From Porticoccaceae bacterium (GTDB lineage: Bacteria; Pseudomonadota; Gammaproteobacteria; Pseudomonadales; Porticoccaceae): 64,000 nt of DNA. The notes under the pieces are model-generated. The model did not search any database. It saw only the letters and a program-made list of their open reading frames with translations, and had not been told where the DNA came from. Below are positions 19,583 to 28,019 of the stretch, piece after piece. The stretch's first letter is position 1. Each line of letters begins with the position of its first letter. The DNA is taken from contig JAHEHL010000001.1 in NCBI GenBank assembly GCA_024644595.1, forward strand, positions 108,717 through 172,716. Reading direction: 5' to 3'. Made by a program: the position numbers and the translations under genes.

Positions 19583-21259
19583 ATGTACATCTACGATCAA
19601 TACGACCAGAAACTGGTCGATGAAAGAGTGGCGCAATATCGCGACCAGACCAACCGCTATCTCGATGGCCAGATCAGTGACGAAGAATTTCTGCCCATCC
19701 GACTGCAAAACGGTCTCTATGTGCAGCGCCTCGCTCCTATGTTACGTATTGCTATCCCCTACGGCTTGATATCGAGCAGGCAACTGCGGGCGCTGGCGAA
19801 TATTTCGCGCAGATTTGATAAGGGCTATGTGCACTTCACCACCAGACAAAATATCCAACTAAATTGGCCGCGGCTCGAAGAGGTACCCGATATCCTCGCC
19901 GAACTCGCCAAAGTGCAGATGCACGCTATTCAGACCAGTGGCAACTGTATTCGCAACACCACCACCGATCAGTTCGCCGGTGTTGCCGTCGATGAAATTG
20001 AAGATCCCCGTCCCTGGTGTGAAATCATCCGCCAGTGGTCCACCATCCATCCCGAGTTCGCCTTTCTGCCACGAAAATTCAAGATCGCTGTATGTGGGTC
20101 TGAAGAGGATCGGGCAGCGTTCCTGCTGCATGATATCGGCATCCAATTAGTCAAAAACAGCAACGGTGAAAGTGGCTTCCATATCTATGCGGGTGGTGGC
20201 TTGGGTCGGACCCCGGTGATTGCGTCATCGATTCGAGAGTATCTCCCGCGACAGCATCTACTCAGCTACCTTGACGCAATACTTCGCGTCTACAACCGTT
20301 ACGGCAATCGCGACAACAAATACAAGGCGCGGATCAAAATCTTAGTCAAGGCCTGGACCCCTGAGGTTTTTGCCCAGCGCGTCGAGGCAGAGTGGCAGCA
20401 AATTATCAGCAGTGATGGCGGCGTTAATAGTGAACTCACTGAAAACGAAGTTAACCGGGTCAAAGGCTTCTTTACCCAGCCCGATTATGAGCCGGTTGAC
20501 ATGTTAAAGGTCGAAGCAGGACTCAAGGCACAAGCGACAGATAACCTCGCTTTTTCACGCTGGCTGCAACGCAATGTTCGCGACCAGAAACAGCCTGGAT
20601 ACGCATCAGTAAGCCTCAGTTTGAAACCTGCCGGTGTCGCTCCAGGCGATGTTACGGACGGCCAACTGGAAAGCATCGCCGATCTCGCCGAGCGCTTTTC
20701 CAATGGTGAAGTGCGATCGACCCACAATCAAAATGTAGTGATTGCCGATGTGCTGAAAAGCGCGCTATTTGATTTTTGGCAGCAAGCCAAAGTCCACGGA
20801 CTGGCCACACCGACCATCGGCACCATCAATGATATGATTTGCTGTCCCGGCGGCGACTACTGCTCGCTGGCTAATGCCAAGTCGATTCCGGTAGCAGAAG
20901 CTATCCAGCGTCGCTTTGATGACCTCGACTATGTCTATGACCTCGGTGATCTCGAACTCAATATCTCGGGCTGCATGAACGCCTGTGGCCACCATCATGT
21001 CGGCCATATCGGTATTCTTGGTGTCGACAAAAAGGGCGAGGAGTGGTATCAGATCCAGCTTGGCGGTAGCGCTAGCAAGCAGGCGGCACTGGCCAAAGTG
21101 CTTGGCCCATCGCTGTCGCGCGATGAAGTGGTTGAAGGAATCGAGAAAATTATCGATGTCTACGTCGAAAATCGGCTCGAAGGAGAGGCCTTTTTACAAA
21201 CCTATCAGCGTGTTGGCATGAATAAATTTAAGGAGCGGGTCTATGCACAAAATGCTTAG
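19583..21259 (+). CDS. cysI: Assimilatory nitrite/sulfite reductase hemoprotein (CysI type)
   Basis: 558 residues when started at ATG 19583, which gives the family N-terminus MYIYDQYDQ; the frame stays open upstream to 19535. The protein has two ferredoxin-like half domains and the siroheme/[4Fe-4S] cysteines in CCPGGDYC and ISGCMNACGHHH. It reduces sulfite to sulfide for cysteine synthesis; sulfite rather than nitrite is inferred from the Pseudomonas-like pairing with the downstream DUF934 gene, whose start overlaps it by 17 bases. The electron donor (ferredoxin or NADPH flavoprotein) is not encoded nearby. Confidence 0.9.
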   Translation: MYIYDQYDQKLVDERVAQYRDQTNRYLDGQISDEEFLPIRLQNGLYVQRLAPMLRIAIPYGLISSRQLRALANISRRFDKGYVHFTTRQNIQLNWPRLEEVPDILAELAKVQMHAIQTSGNCIRNTTTDQFAGVAVDEIEDPRPWCEIIRQWSTIHPEFAFLPRKFKIAVCGSEEDRAAFLLHDIGIQLVKNSNGESGFHIYAGGGLGRTPVIASSIREYLPRQHLLSYLDAILRVYNRYGNRDNKYKARIKILVKAWTPEVFAQRVEAEWQQIISSDGGVNSELTENEVNRVKGFFTQPDYEPVDMLKVEAGLKAQATDNLAFSRWLQRNVRDQKQPGYASVSLSLKPAGVAPGDVTDGQLESIADLAERFSNGEVRSTHNQNVVIADVLKSALFDFWQQAKVHGLATPTIGTINDMICCPGGDYCSLANAKSIPVAEAIQRRFDDLDYVYDLGDLELNISGCMNACGHHHVGHIGILGVDKKGEEWYQIQLGGSASKQAALAKVLGPSLSRDEVVEGIEKIIDVYVENRLEGEAFLQTYQRVGMNKFKERVYAQNA

Positions 21260-21740
21260 CCACGGAAAGGTGATTGACAACAGCTGGACCCTGGTGGCAG
21301 CCGACGTCCCAACCACCGATAACCTGCCCACAGGCGATATTCTTGTTCCTCTGGCGCTGTGGTGTGGACAGCATTCGGTGTTGAAGAATCACATTGGCGC
21401 AGTTGGCGTCTGGCTCGATAGCCATGAAGAAATCGAAACACTAACCGGCTATCTTGATCAACTGCCAGTGGTCGCGATCAATTTCCCCAAATTTGTCGAT
21501 GGACGTGGTTTTTCAAGCGCGCGACTGCTCCGCGACCGCTACCACTACCAAGGCGAGATACGCGCCATTGGCTCGTTTATCCGCGACCAGCTTTTCCTTA
21601 TGCAGCGCTGTGGCTTCAGTCAATTCAGCTTCTCCGATGAGATTGATCTGCAGGCAGCAACAGCATCATTGAGTGATTTTTCTGATGGCTACCAAACCGC
21701 TGCTGATCAAGCAGAGCCATTATTCAAGCGCTTGCGCTAG
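21243..21740 (+). CDS. DUF934 family protein
   Basis: A 165-residue protein of the DUF934 (COG3749) family, found next to cysI in many proteobacteria. Conserved words are VPLALW near residue 41, INFPKFVDGRGFSSARLLR and FSFSDEID. It has no signal peptide or membrane segment, so it is probably cytosolic. The biochemical role is unknown; the fixed neighbourhood implies sulfite reduction. The start overlaps the end of cysI, which suggests translational coupling. Confidence 0.85.
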   Translation: MHKMLSHGKVIDNSWTLVAADVPTTDNLPTGDILVPLALWCGQHSVLKNHIGAVGVWLDSHEEIETLTGYLDQLPVVAINFPKFVDGRGFSSARLLRDRYHYQGEIRAIGSFIRDQLFLMQRCGFSQFSFSDEIDLQAATASLSDFSDGYQTAADQAEPLFKRLR

Positions 21741-21816
21741 CCAGACTGGTAAGTTAATTTCAAGCAAATCGGATCAGGGGATTGAACCGCGCCGCTGTCT
21801 GTAATGAAATGGGCCC

Positions 21817-22983
21817 ATGGAACATCATCTGATACAAATTTTCTTTTTAATCTTCACCGGGGCTGCCGTAGTTGCCTCGCTAGCGCTATTTGGCCGACAG
21901 CCACTGTTGGTCGCTTATATTTTGCTCGGTGCGGCAATTGGCCCCCATGGCGCAGGTTGGGTTACCGACGTACAGTTGATCGGCGAAATTGCCAGTATTG
22001 GGATTATTTTTCTGCTCTTTCTGCTCGGCCTCGATATGCAGCCCCAAGCGCTGTTACGGGTATTGCGCAAAGTCACCCATATCACCCTGTTTAGCTCTCT
22101 GCTGTTTGCTCTGGTCGGCTACAGCATCGGGCACCTGTTTGGCTTTTCGGCCACTGAAAACCTGATTATCGGCACCTCGATGATGTTCTCAAGCACCATT
22201 ATCGGCATCAAGTTGCTACCGACCACGGTACTGCACCATCGCCACTCCGGGGAAATGATGATCGGTATGCTGTTGATGCAGGATTTTCTCGCCATCTTTG
22301 TGCTGCTGATGTTGATCGCGGGTGCATCAGGGGATGACAGTCCGATGCGATTTGTCGTCAGTCTGATTTCATTGCCAATGCTGATTGCCTGTGCCGTGCT
22401 GGTCGTACGCTATATCCTGCAGCCGCTATTTGCTCGCTTTGACCGGATAGGCGAATATGTCTTTCTGTTGGCAATCGGCTGGTGTCTCGGTGTCGCCGAA
22501 CTGGCTGAGTATGCCGGTCTGTCTCGAGAGATCGGGGCATTTATTGCTGGTATCTCTATCGCCACCAGCCCTATCGCGCCGTATATCGCCCTTAATTTGA
22601 AACCGCTGCGAGACTTCTTTTTGATCCTGTTCTTCTTCTCCCTCGGCGGTGGTTTTGACCTCGGACTTATCCCAGAGATCGCTCTGCCGGCAGGCTTGCT
22701 GGCCATTATCATGCTGATACTTAAACCGGTGATCTATCACCGCCTGCTGCGCAAACAGAGCGAAAAAAATGCGCTGGCTTGGGATATAGGCCTGCGCTTG
22801 GGACAAAACAGTGAATTCTCACTGCTTATTGCCTATGTCGCATTTAATAGCGGCCTGATTAGCAACAGTGCTTCACATTTAATCCAAGCCGCTGCGATCA
22901 TCACTTTTCTCGTCTCAAGCTACATAGTAGTCTTCAATCTCGCCAATCCCATCGCCCTTAAAGATAACCTGCGGCGGGATTAA
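21817..22983 (+). CDS. Cation:proton antiporter (CPA2, KefB-like membrane domain)
   Basis: A 388-residue integral membrane protein with about 12 predicted segments. LLGAAIGPHGAG, FLLFLLGLDMQP, and SREIGAFIAGISIA match the monovalent cation:proton antiporter-2 family. It consists only of the transmembrane domain; the cytosolic TrkA-N/RCK regulatory domain of KefB/KefC is absent, so glutathione-type gating is not expected. The ion (K+ or Na+) cannot be decided. A hairpin CGTCC/GGACG (22988-22992, 23000-23004) followed by TTTT lies just after the stop. Confidence 0.83.
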   Translation: MEHHLIQIFFLIFTGAAVVASLALFGRQPLLVAYILLGAAIGPHGAGWVTDVQLIGEIASIGIIFLLFLLGLDMQPQALLRVLRKVTHITLFSSLLFALVGYSIGHLFGFSATENLIIGTSMMFSSTIIGIKLLPTTVLHHRHSGEMMIGMLLMQDFLAIFVLLMLIAGASGDDSPMRFVVSLISLPMLIACAVLVVRYILQPLFARFDRIGEYVFLLAIGWCLGVAELAEYAGLSREIGAFIAGISIATSPIAPYIALNLKPLRDFFLILFFFSLGGGFDLGLIPEIALPAGLLAIIMLILKPVIYHRLLRKQSEKNALAWDIGLRLGQNSEFSLLIAYVAFNSGLISNSASHLIQAAAIITFLVSSYIVVFNLANPIALKDNLRRD

Positions 22984-22987
22984 TTGG

Positions 22988-23014
22988 CGTCCATACTTAG
23001 GACGTGGGGTTTTC
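22988..23014 (+). terminator. Possible weak terminator after the antiporter gene
   Basis: CGTCC (22988-22992) pairs with GGACG (23000-23004) around a 7-base loop. A GGGG-TTTT run follows. The stem is short and the T run only four bases, so termination would be incomplete. Confidence 0.3.
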
Positions 23015-23035
23015 TGTTGGATATTTGCCACCCGC

Positions 23036-23121
23036 TAACGCGAGGCAGGTTTTTGATTAACGAGAGCCTCACTGCAGACCGCTGCCTTGTATCGGGTCTG
23101 CTTATCGTTAGGGAGTAACGA
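23036..23121 (+). promoter_or_regulatory. Structured leader with two alternative hairpins upstream of the HD-GYP gene
   Basis: The leader contains GAGGC/GCCTC (23042-23046, 23066-23070), the 7-bp stem GCAGACC/GGTCTGC (23074-23080, 23095-23101) and the word TCGTTA (23105-23110). TCGTTA can pair with TAACGA at 23058-23063, enclosing the 7-bp stem, or with TAACGA at 23116-23121, giving a hairpin whose loop is exactly GGGAG, a ribosome-binding-like word. The two pairings exclude each other. This layout is what an RNA switch would need, but no known riboswitch consensus, including both c-di-GMP classes, is recognised. Confidence 0.4.
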
Positions 23122-23174
23122 GCTTAGGGCAACTACAAACAAAAAAAGTCTATCTGCAACATCTCCAGCCCGGC

Positions 23175-24317
23175 ATGTATGTGTCCGGACTCGATCGCCC
23201 GTGGCTCGACACGCCCTTCAGTCTTCAGGGCTTTATGATCCAAAATGAAGCACAAATAAAAAATCTTTCACTGTTCTGTGACTATGTGTTTATCGATGAA
23301 AAGCGCAGTATCACCCAGCTCGATATTGATACCAAACCGACACCATCCAACGGCAGAACCCTCGGGGTTGCCGCAACCTCATTTAAAACCGAGATCGCCG
23401 CCCACCACCCGATCCACTATACAGAGCAAACTTCTGTCACAACTGAAATACGCGATGCCCACAGTGCCTATCAGAATATACGTGACGAGTTTGACAATAT
23501 GGCCAGCCGGGTTGGCCGCGGCAAGGCGCTCAATATCGCCCATATCAATGAAGTTATCACTCCGTTGGTTAATAGTATTACCCGCAAGCCGGGCGCCAGC
23601 ATCTGGCTGGCGCGATTAAAGTCCCAGGACTCCTATACCTATCGACACTGTATTGCAGTAGCGATCTGGTGCACCATCATCGGCCGCCAGATCGGCCTGC
23701 CAAAAAAAGAGCTGGCACTGCTCTCCACCGGCGGCATGTTACTGGATATTGGCAAACTGAAAATACCCCCTGCGATTCTGAATAAGACCGAGCAACTCTC
23801 ACAGCGTGAATTTGAGCTGGTAAAGAAACATGTCGATCTGAGCCTGAAGATGGCCAGGGAATCTTCACGCACCCTGCCAAAGTCGGTGCTCGATATGATC
23901 GCAGCGCACCACGAAAGGTTTAACGGTGGCGGTTACCCTAACGCGCTGCAAGGTACACAGATACCCCTCTATGCCCGTATCGCGGCTATCGCAGATTGCT
24001 ATGATGCGATGACCAGTCAGCGGGTCTATGCAAAACCCATCACTCATGCCGCGGCAATCAAGAAAATGTATGAATGGCGCGGCTTTGACTTTCAGCCCGA
24101 ATTGATCGACGCCTTTATTCAATCTGTGGGTATCTATCCCACAGGAACCCTGGTTGAGCTCACCTCAGGTGAAGTCGGCATTGTCATCCGGGAAAATCCC
24201 GGCAAACGACTACGCCCACAAGTACTTGTAGTGCTAGACAGCGTCAAAAATGAATATCAGCACTTCAAAGAACTGGATCTTGCCCAGCCACAAGACCCGG
24301 GGGGGAACACCCATTGA
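23175..24317 (+). CDS. HD-GYP domain protein with DUF3391 N-terminus; start and 3' end both irregular
   Basis: A 380-residue protein from the first usable ATG. DUF3391-like segment: GMYVSGLDRPWLDTPFSLQGF; HD-GYP domain about residues 140-290. HD-GYP enzymes hydrolyse c-di-GMP. GYP (253-255) and HHE (245-247) are intact, but the HD pair reads LD (190-191), losing a metal ligand, so activity is doubtful. The frame is open upstream to 23112 and encodes the family-typical KKVYLQHLQP, yet has no ATG, GTG or TTG there. At the 3' end, removing one G from a G7 run (24299-24305) would add about 24 residues ending at 24378 and matching the tail of the neighbouring HD-GYP protein. It heads the c-di-GMP cluster. 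Confidence 0.75.
   Translation: MYVSGLDRPWLDTPFSLQGFMIQNEAQIKNLSLFCDYVFIDEKRSITQLDIDTKPTPSNGRTLGVAATSFKTEIAAHHPIHYTEQTSVTTEIRDAHSAYQNIRDEFDNMASRVGRGKALNIAHINEVITPLVNSITRKPGASIWLARLKSQDSYTYRHCIAVAIWCTIIGRQIGLPKKELALLSTGGMLLDIGKLKIPPAILNKTEQLSQREFELVKKHVDLSLKMARESSRTLPKSVLDMIAAHHERFNGGGYPNALQGTQIPLYARIAAIADCYDAMTSQRVYAKPITHAAAIKKMYEWRGFDFQPELIDAFIQSVGIYPTGTLVELTSGEVGIVIRENPGKRLRPQVLVVLDSVKNEYQHFKELDLAQPQDPGGNTH
24299..24305 (+). repeat. G7 homopolymer at a frameshift point
   Basis: Seven consecutive G sit at the end of the first HD-GYP frame. In the +1 frame the text continues as TPIEILKTLEPGAYCLDPEALYL and stops at 24378, closely resembling the end of the second HD-GYP protein (…AYNLDPEALF). 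The run is either a sequencing indel, a mutation or a slippage-prone contingency tract. Confidence 0.7.
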
Positions 24318-24392
24318 AATTCTTAAAACCCTGGAACCGGGCGCCTACTGCCTCGATCCGGAAGCCCTCTATTTATAAGGCAGTGTGCGATC

Positions 24393-25706
24393 ATGAATAA
24401 TAGCCTGTCTTACAGCGGCGCACCCGATATCAGTCGTACCGGGGTATTAACTGCGCTGGCCAAGTGTCTTGCGCGAAATGAATACAATGACCAGCTCACG
24501 CTGCTGGCCCTGATCGATCTACACAATTTTTCGCAAATCAATCAGCGCTTTGGCTATGCCATTGGCGATCGCATTCTCGCCGAGTTGCAAGAGCGTCTCA
24601 CCGACGTGCCAAATAACCCACTGTGCTGTCGTCGCGTTGATGGTGACAAATTCGCTTTGATTATTTCACCACTTATGAATCGCCAACTTGTACCGTTGGT
24701 GGCGAAGAAAATTTTCGACCAGCTAAGCAGATTATTTTTTGTCGACAATCAGGCGGCCGCTATCGAAGGTAGCATCGGGTTTGCGGCCGCCGGCAGTCCC
24801 GAAGGCATCGTCGCGAGCGCTGAAACGATGTTACAGAATGCCGAAGCCGCAGCTAAAAAAGCCCATCAGGCAGGGCAACCCTACCACCTTGGTGAGGTCT
24901 CTGCGCCGCAGCAGGCCCACCATCAGATCGCTCTCAAACAAAAAATAGCACGCGCTCTGGCCAACAATAGCTTCGAACTGTTTTATCAGCCACAGATCAG
25001 CTTGCACAATGGTCGACCCTGTGGTGCCGAGGCACTGATTCGCTGGAATCAACACAGCTATAGCGTGAGTCCAGAACAGTTGGTTATGCTTATTGAACAG
25101 AGTGGCCGGATGGACGATTTTTTTTACTGGACCATCAATACCGCGGTTCGCGAAGCCGCGCAGTGGAGTGAGCATCGCATTTCAACTGCCGTCAACCTCT
25201 CTGCCTCCTGTCTGCAGTCGCCGCAGCTATTTGACACCATTGAGTCGAGTCTCAACCTGTGGGGAGCAGACCCTGCATTGCTGTGCATCGAGGTCACTGA
25301 ATCGACCATCCAGCAAGACCTCAACCAGGGTTTGCAGACATTGAAGCGAATCAAACAGCTGGGCGTGACCATTGCCATTGATGACTTTGGAACTGGCTAT
25401 TCCTCACTTGAATACTTCAAGTTTATTCCCGCCGACAAGTTAAAAATTGATAAGTCTTTTGTGCTCAATATGCGTAATAACCAGATTGACCTCGATATCG
25501 TCAAATTAATCCTCGACTGGGGTTTACGTTTTCAAATGGAGACCATCGCAGAAGGCGTTGAAGATGCCGAATCACTTGCTCTGCTTACCCAGCTTGGCTG
25601 TACTTATGCACAGGGATTTCTTATTAGTAAAGCTATGCCCGCCTCCGAGTTTCGCCAGTGGCTCGACAGCAATCCCGTGACAGCCTTATCAGAACCGCCC
25701 TCCTGA
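24393..25706 (+). CDS. Degenerate GGDEF - intact EAL domain protein
   Basis: A 437-residue cytosolic protein without membrane segments. Residues about 15-165 form a GGDEF fold whose signature reads DGDKF (83-87), so diguanylate cyclase activity is unlikely. The EAL domain (about 180-430) keeps EAL (213-215), the Asn of AVNLSA, Glu in CIEVTES, the pair in AIDDFGTGYSS, Lys in KLKIDKSF and the AEGVED loop, so c-di-GMP phosphodiesterase (to pGpG) is likely. HD-GYP genes flank it on both sides, which suggests one operon for c-di-GMP breakdown or sensing. The start has AAGG 12 bases upstream, a rather long spacing. Confidence 0.87.
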   Translation: MNNSLSYSGAPDISRTGVLTALAKCLARNEYNDQLTLLALIDLHNFSQINQRFGYAIGDRILAELQERLTDVPNNPLCCRRVDGDKFALIISPLMNRQLVPLVAKKIFDQLSRLFFVDNQAAAIEGSIGFAAAGSPEGIVASAETMLQNAEAAAKKAHQAGQPYHLGEVSAPQQAHHQIALKQKIARALANNSFELFYQPQISLHNGRPCGAEALIRWNQHSYSVSPEQLVMLIEQSGRMDDFFYWTINTAVREAAQWSEHRISTAVNLSASCLQSPQLFDTIESSLNLWGADPALLCIEVTESTIQQDLNQGLQTLKRIKQLGVTIAIDDFGTGYSSLEYFKFIPADKLKIDKSFVLNMRNNQIDLDIVKLILDWGLRFQMETIAEGVEDAESLALLTQLGCTYAQGFLISKAMPASEFRQWLDSNPVTALSEPPS

Positions 25707-25831
25707 GCAAGTGTGAGCCTTATGCGGAACCATTTTTCTGCTATTCTTTTTTAATCTGCCTGACTAAAGACACTGAGGGAATAATCAGTTTTGCAGGGCA
25801 GAAAAACCCCAACCAGGACGTTGCCAGCACT

Positions 25832-26872
25832 ATGAACCAGCCAATTCTCCAGCCCATTAACCAAAAACCGGCCACTGATACAATCAATCTACTACCTCTC
25901 CATCACGAACTAATGCACAGAGGCGGTAGCGAGTACCAAATCAGTACTGACATCAATTCGGAGTTACGTGTTGCGACCCTTGCTTATCTCAGTATCCAGC
26001 AAGAATACAACCGTATAAGTAAGGTGGTTAAAAATCACCAGAACCCAGACATTAAACGTATCGAGCCATTTATTGAGGCTCTGGTGGAAAGCATTATTCG
26101 CAATCCCGCCGCTGCGGTATGGCTGGCTCGATTGAAAAGTAAAAGCAGCTACGCCCATCGCCACTCCATTTCATGCGCCATTCTCTGCTGTGTAATGGGT
26201 CGCCAGCTCGGGTTAAATCGCAATGAACTGTTTCAACTCGCGCTTGCCGGGCTGTTGATCGATATCGGCAAGCTTCACCTACCCGATGCACTATTACGCA
26301 AGACCACGGATCTGAGCAACGATGAACGCAGTGAGGCGCGGCGGCATATTGAACATGGACTGGCCATTCTGGAAAATAATCATCTGCCTGCGGAAATTAG
26401 CGCGGCGATTCGCTACCATCATGAGCGACATAATGGCTGTGGTTACCCGGAGCAGCTAAGTGGCTCCGACATCCCGCTCTATGCGCGGATCGCAGGAATT
26501 GTTGACTGTTATGACGCCATTACCAGCCCACGCTACTACGCCACACCCATTCCCCACTCCGAAGCAATATTGAAGATGGCGGGATGGCGCGCTCGACTGT
26601 TTCAAAAAGAGTTGGTTGACACCTTTATTCAGGCCATCGGTCTCTACCCACCCGGTTCACTGGTGGAGCTTACCAACGGTGAGGTCGCCGTGGTCAGTGA
26701 CTACCGCGCGGGCATGGGCCGCAAGCCAAAGCTGACCGTGATTCTCGACGTCAACAAACGACGACTCGCTCAGAAAAAAGTAATTTCGATCAGTGGCAAG
26801 GAAGGTTCGATCGATATCGCCCGCAATCTGCCTCCAGATGCCTACAATCTTGATCCGGAAGCGCTGTTCTAA
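25832..26872 (+). CDS. HD-GYP domain protein (second copy)
   Basis: 346 residues from ATG 25832; the frame is open back to 25658, but that stretch overlaps the EAL gene and encodes no domain. The HD-GYP domain spans about residues 95-245. GYP (204-206) and HHE are intact, while the HD pair reads ID (143-144), losing the same His as the first copy. It resembles the first HD-GYP protein from the helical linker (AYLSIQQEYNRI versus AYQNIRDEFDNM) to the C-terminal LDPEALF, but lacks the DUF3391 part. The two look like paralogues from local duplication that have diverged well. AGGA lies 14 bases before the ATG. Confidence 0.8.
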   Translation: MNQPILQPINQKPATDTINLLPLHHELMHRGGSEYQISTDINSELRVATLAYLSIQQEYNRISKVVKNHQNPDIKRIEPFIEALVESIIRNPAAAVWLARLKSKSSYAHRHSISCAILCCVMGRQLGLNRNELFQLALAGLLIDIGKLHLPDALLRKTTDLSNDERSEARRHIEHGLAILENNHLPAEISAAIRYHHERHNGCGYPEQLSGSDIPLYARIAGIVDCYDAITSPRYYATPIPHSEAILKMAGWRARLFQKELVDTFIQAIGLYPPGSLVELTNGEVAVVSDYRAGMGRKPKLTVILDVNKRRLAQKKVISISGKEGSIDIARNLPPDAYNLDPEALF

Positions 26873-26889
26873 TCATCAAACTCCGCTCA

Positions 26890-27969
26890 TTAAGTGATTC
26901 GATCAGAGTGATTTGTCAGCCGCTCCCACCACCGCAGCAGCACTCTATCCACACTTTCTTCGGCGGCAATACCGAGTCGCTGATGCAGTTTTTTCTTGAG
27001 CACGAAACTAATCTCATAGACATCCGCCTCCTCTGCTCGAGAGACCAGATATTCATCACTGGTCTGTAGCCCATCGACTAGCGCAACATCCAGCGCGCGC
27101 GTGCCGAGCCAGACCTCGCCCGTGGCAATTCTATCGATATCCACCGCCGGACGATGCTGCTTAACAAAATCCTTAAACAGGCTGTGAGTATCTTCCAGCT
27201 CCTCAATAAATTTTTCCCGACCACTGGCAGTATTTTCGCCGAACATGGTTAACGTGCGCTTGTGCTCTCCGGCCGTTAGCAGCTCGAACTCAACATCATG
27301 CTTTTTAAGTACCTTATTAAAGTTTGGTAACTGTGCGACAACCCCAATAGAGCCAAGAATCGCGAATGGTGCAGCAAGAATTTTATCCGCGACACAGGCC
27401 ATCATATAACCGCCACTGGCGGCGACTTTGTCGACGCATACCGTCAAAGGAATATTTCGCTTGCGAATCCGGTCAAGCTGGCTCGATGCCAAGCCGTAGC
27501 TGTGCACCATGCCACCACCGCTCTCGAGTCGCACAACCACCTCATCACTGGTTGTTGCCTGAGAGAGTATTGCCGTGACCTCCTCGCGCAGGTGACTGAC
27601 CGCAGAGGCACTTATATTGCCGTGAAAGTTAACCACAAACACGCGCGCTTTCTGTTTGGGAAGTTCAGCATCCGGGTCCTTAGCCGCTTTTTTATTCGCT
27701 TTTTTCAGCTCCTTGGCTTTTTGTTGTTTCTCTTTGTGCAGCTTTTTGGCCTCTGCTTTGTGCAGTGCTTCATCTGTCACCGCCAGCTTAATCGCCTCGC
27801 TCATATCGTCATACATTTCGTTTAATGGTGTGATTTCCAGATGACCTTTGCTGCCCGACTGGCGGGATTTTTGGCTCGCGCCAATCACAAGACTAATCAG
27901 CACCACCACAGCAATTACTCCGGTAACCACCTTGGCTAAAAACAGACCGTACTCAATAAAGAATTCCAA
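26890..27969 (-). CDS. sohB: SohB-type S49 peptidase
   Basis: 359 residues. An N-terminal membrane segment (residues about 8-30) is followed by a Lys/Glu-rich, probably coiled segment (about 60-105: AEAKKLHKEKQQKAKE) and the S49 peptidase domain. The catalytic Ser is in VAASGGYMMA and the Lys probably in AGEHKRTLTMFGE. SohB is an inner membrane, periplasm-facing protease related to SppA; its natural substrates are poorly known. The start is TTG at 27969, supported by GGAG seven bases upstream. It is convergent with the second HD-GYP gene (17 bases apart). Confidence 0.9.
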   Translation of the reverse strand: MEFFIEYGLFLAKVVTGVIAVVVLISLVIGASQKSRQSGSKGHLEITPLNEMYDDMSEAIKLAVTDEALHKAEAKKLHKEKQQKAKELKKANKKAAKDPDAELPKQKARVFVVNFHGNISASAVSHLREEVTAILSQATTSDEVVVRLESGGGMVHSYGLASSQLDRIRKRNIPLTVCVDKVAASGGYMMACVADKILAAPFAILGSIGVVAQLPNFNKVLKKHDVEFELLTAGEHKRTLTMFGENTASGREKFIEELEDTHSLFKDFVKQHRPAVDIDRIATGEVWLGTRALDVALVDGLQTSDEYLVSRAEEADVYEISFVLKKKLHQRLGIAAEESVDRVLLRWWERLTNHSDRIT

Positions 27970-28019
27970 AACTCACTCCACAAAAAATAGGTTTCAAACA
28001 AAACGGCATTATAGAACGT

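Noticed and set aside
23036..23121. c-di-GMP riboswitch (GEMM-I or GEMM-II)
   Set aside because: The conserved core words and tetraloop/receptor layout of these classes are not present, although the leader is structured.
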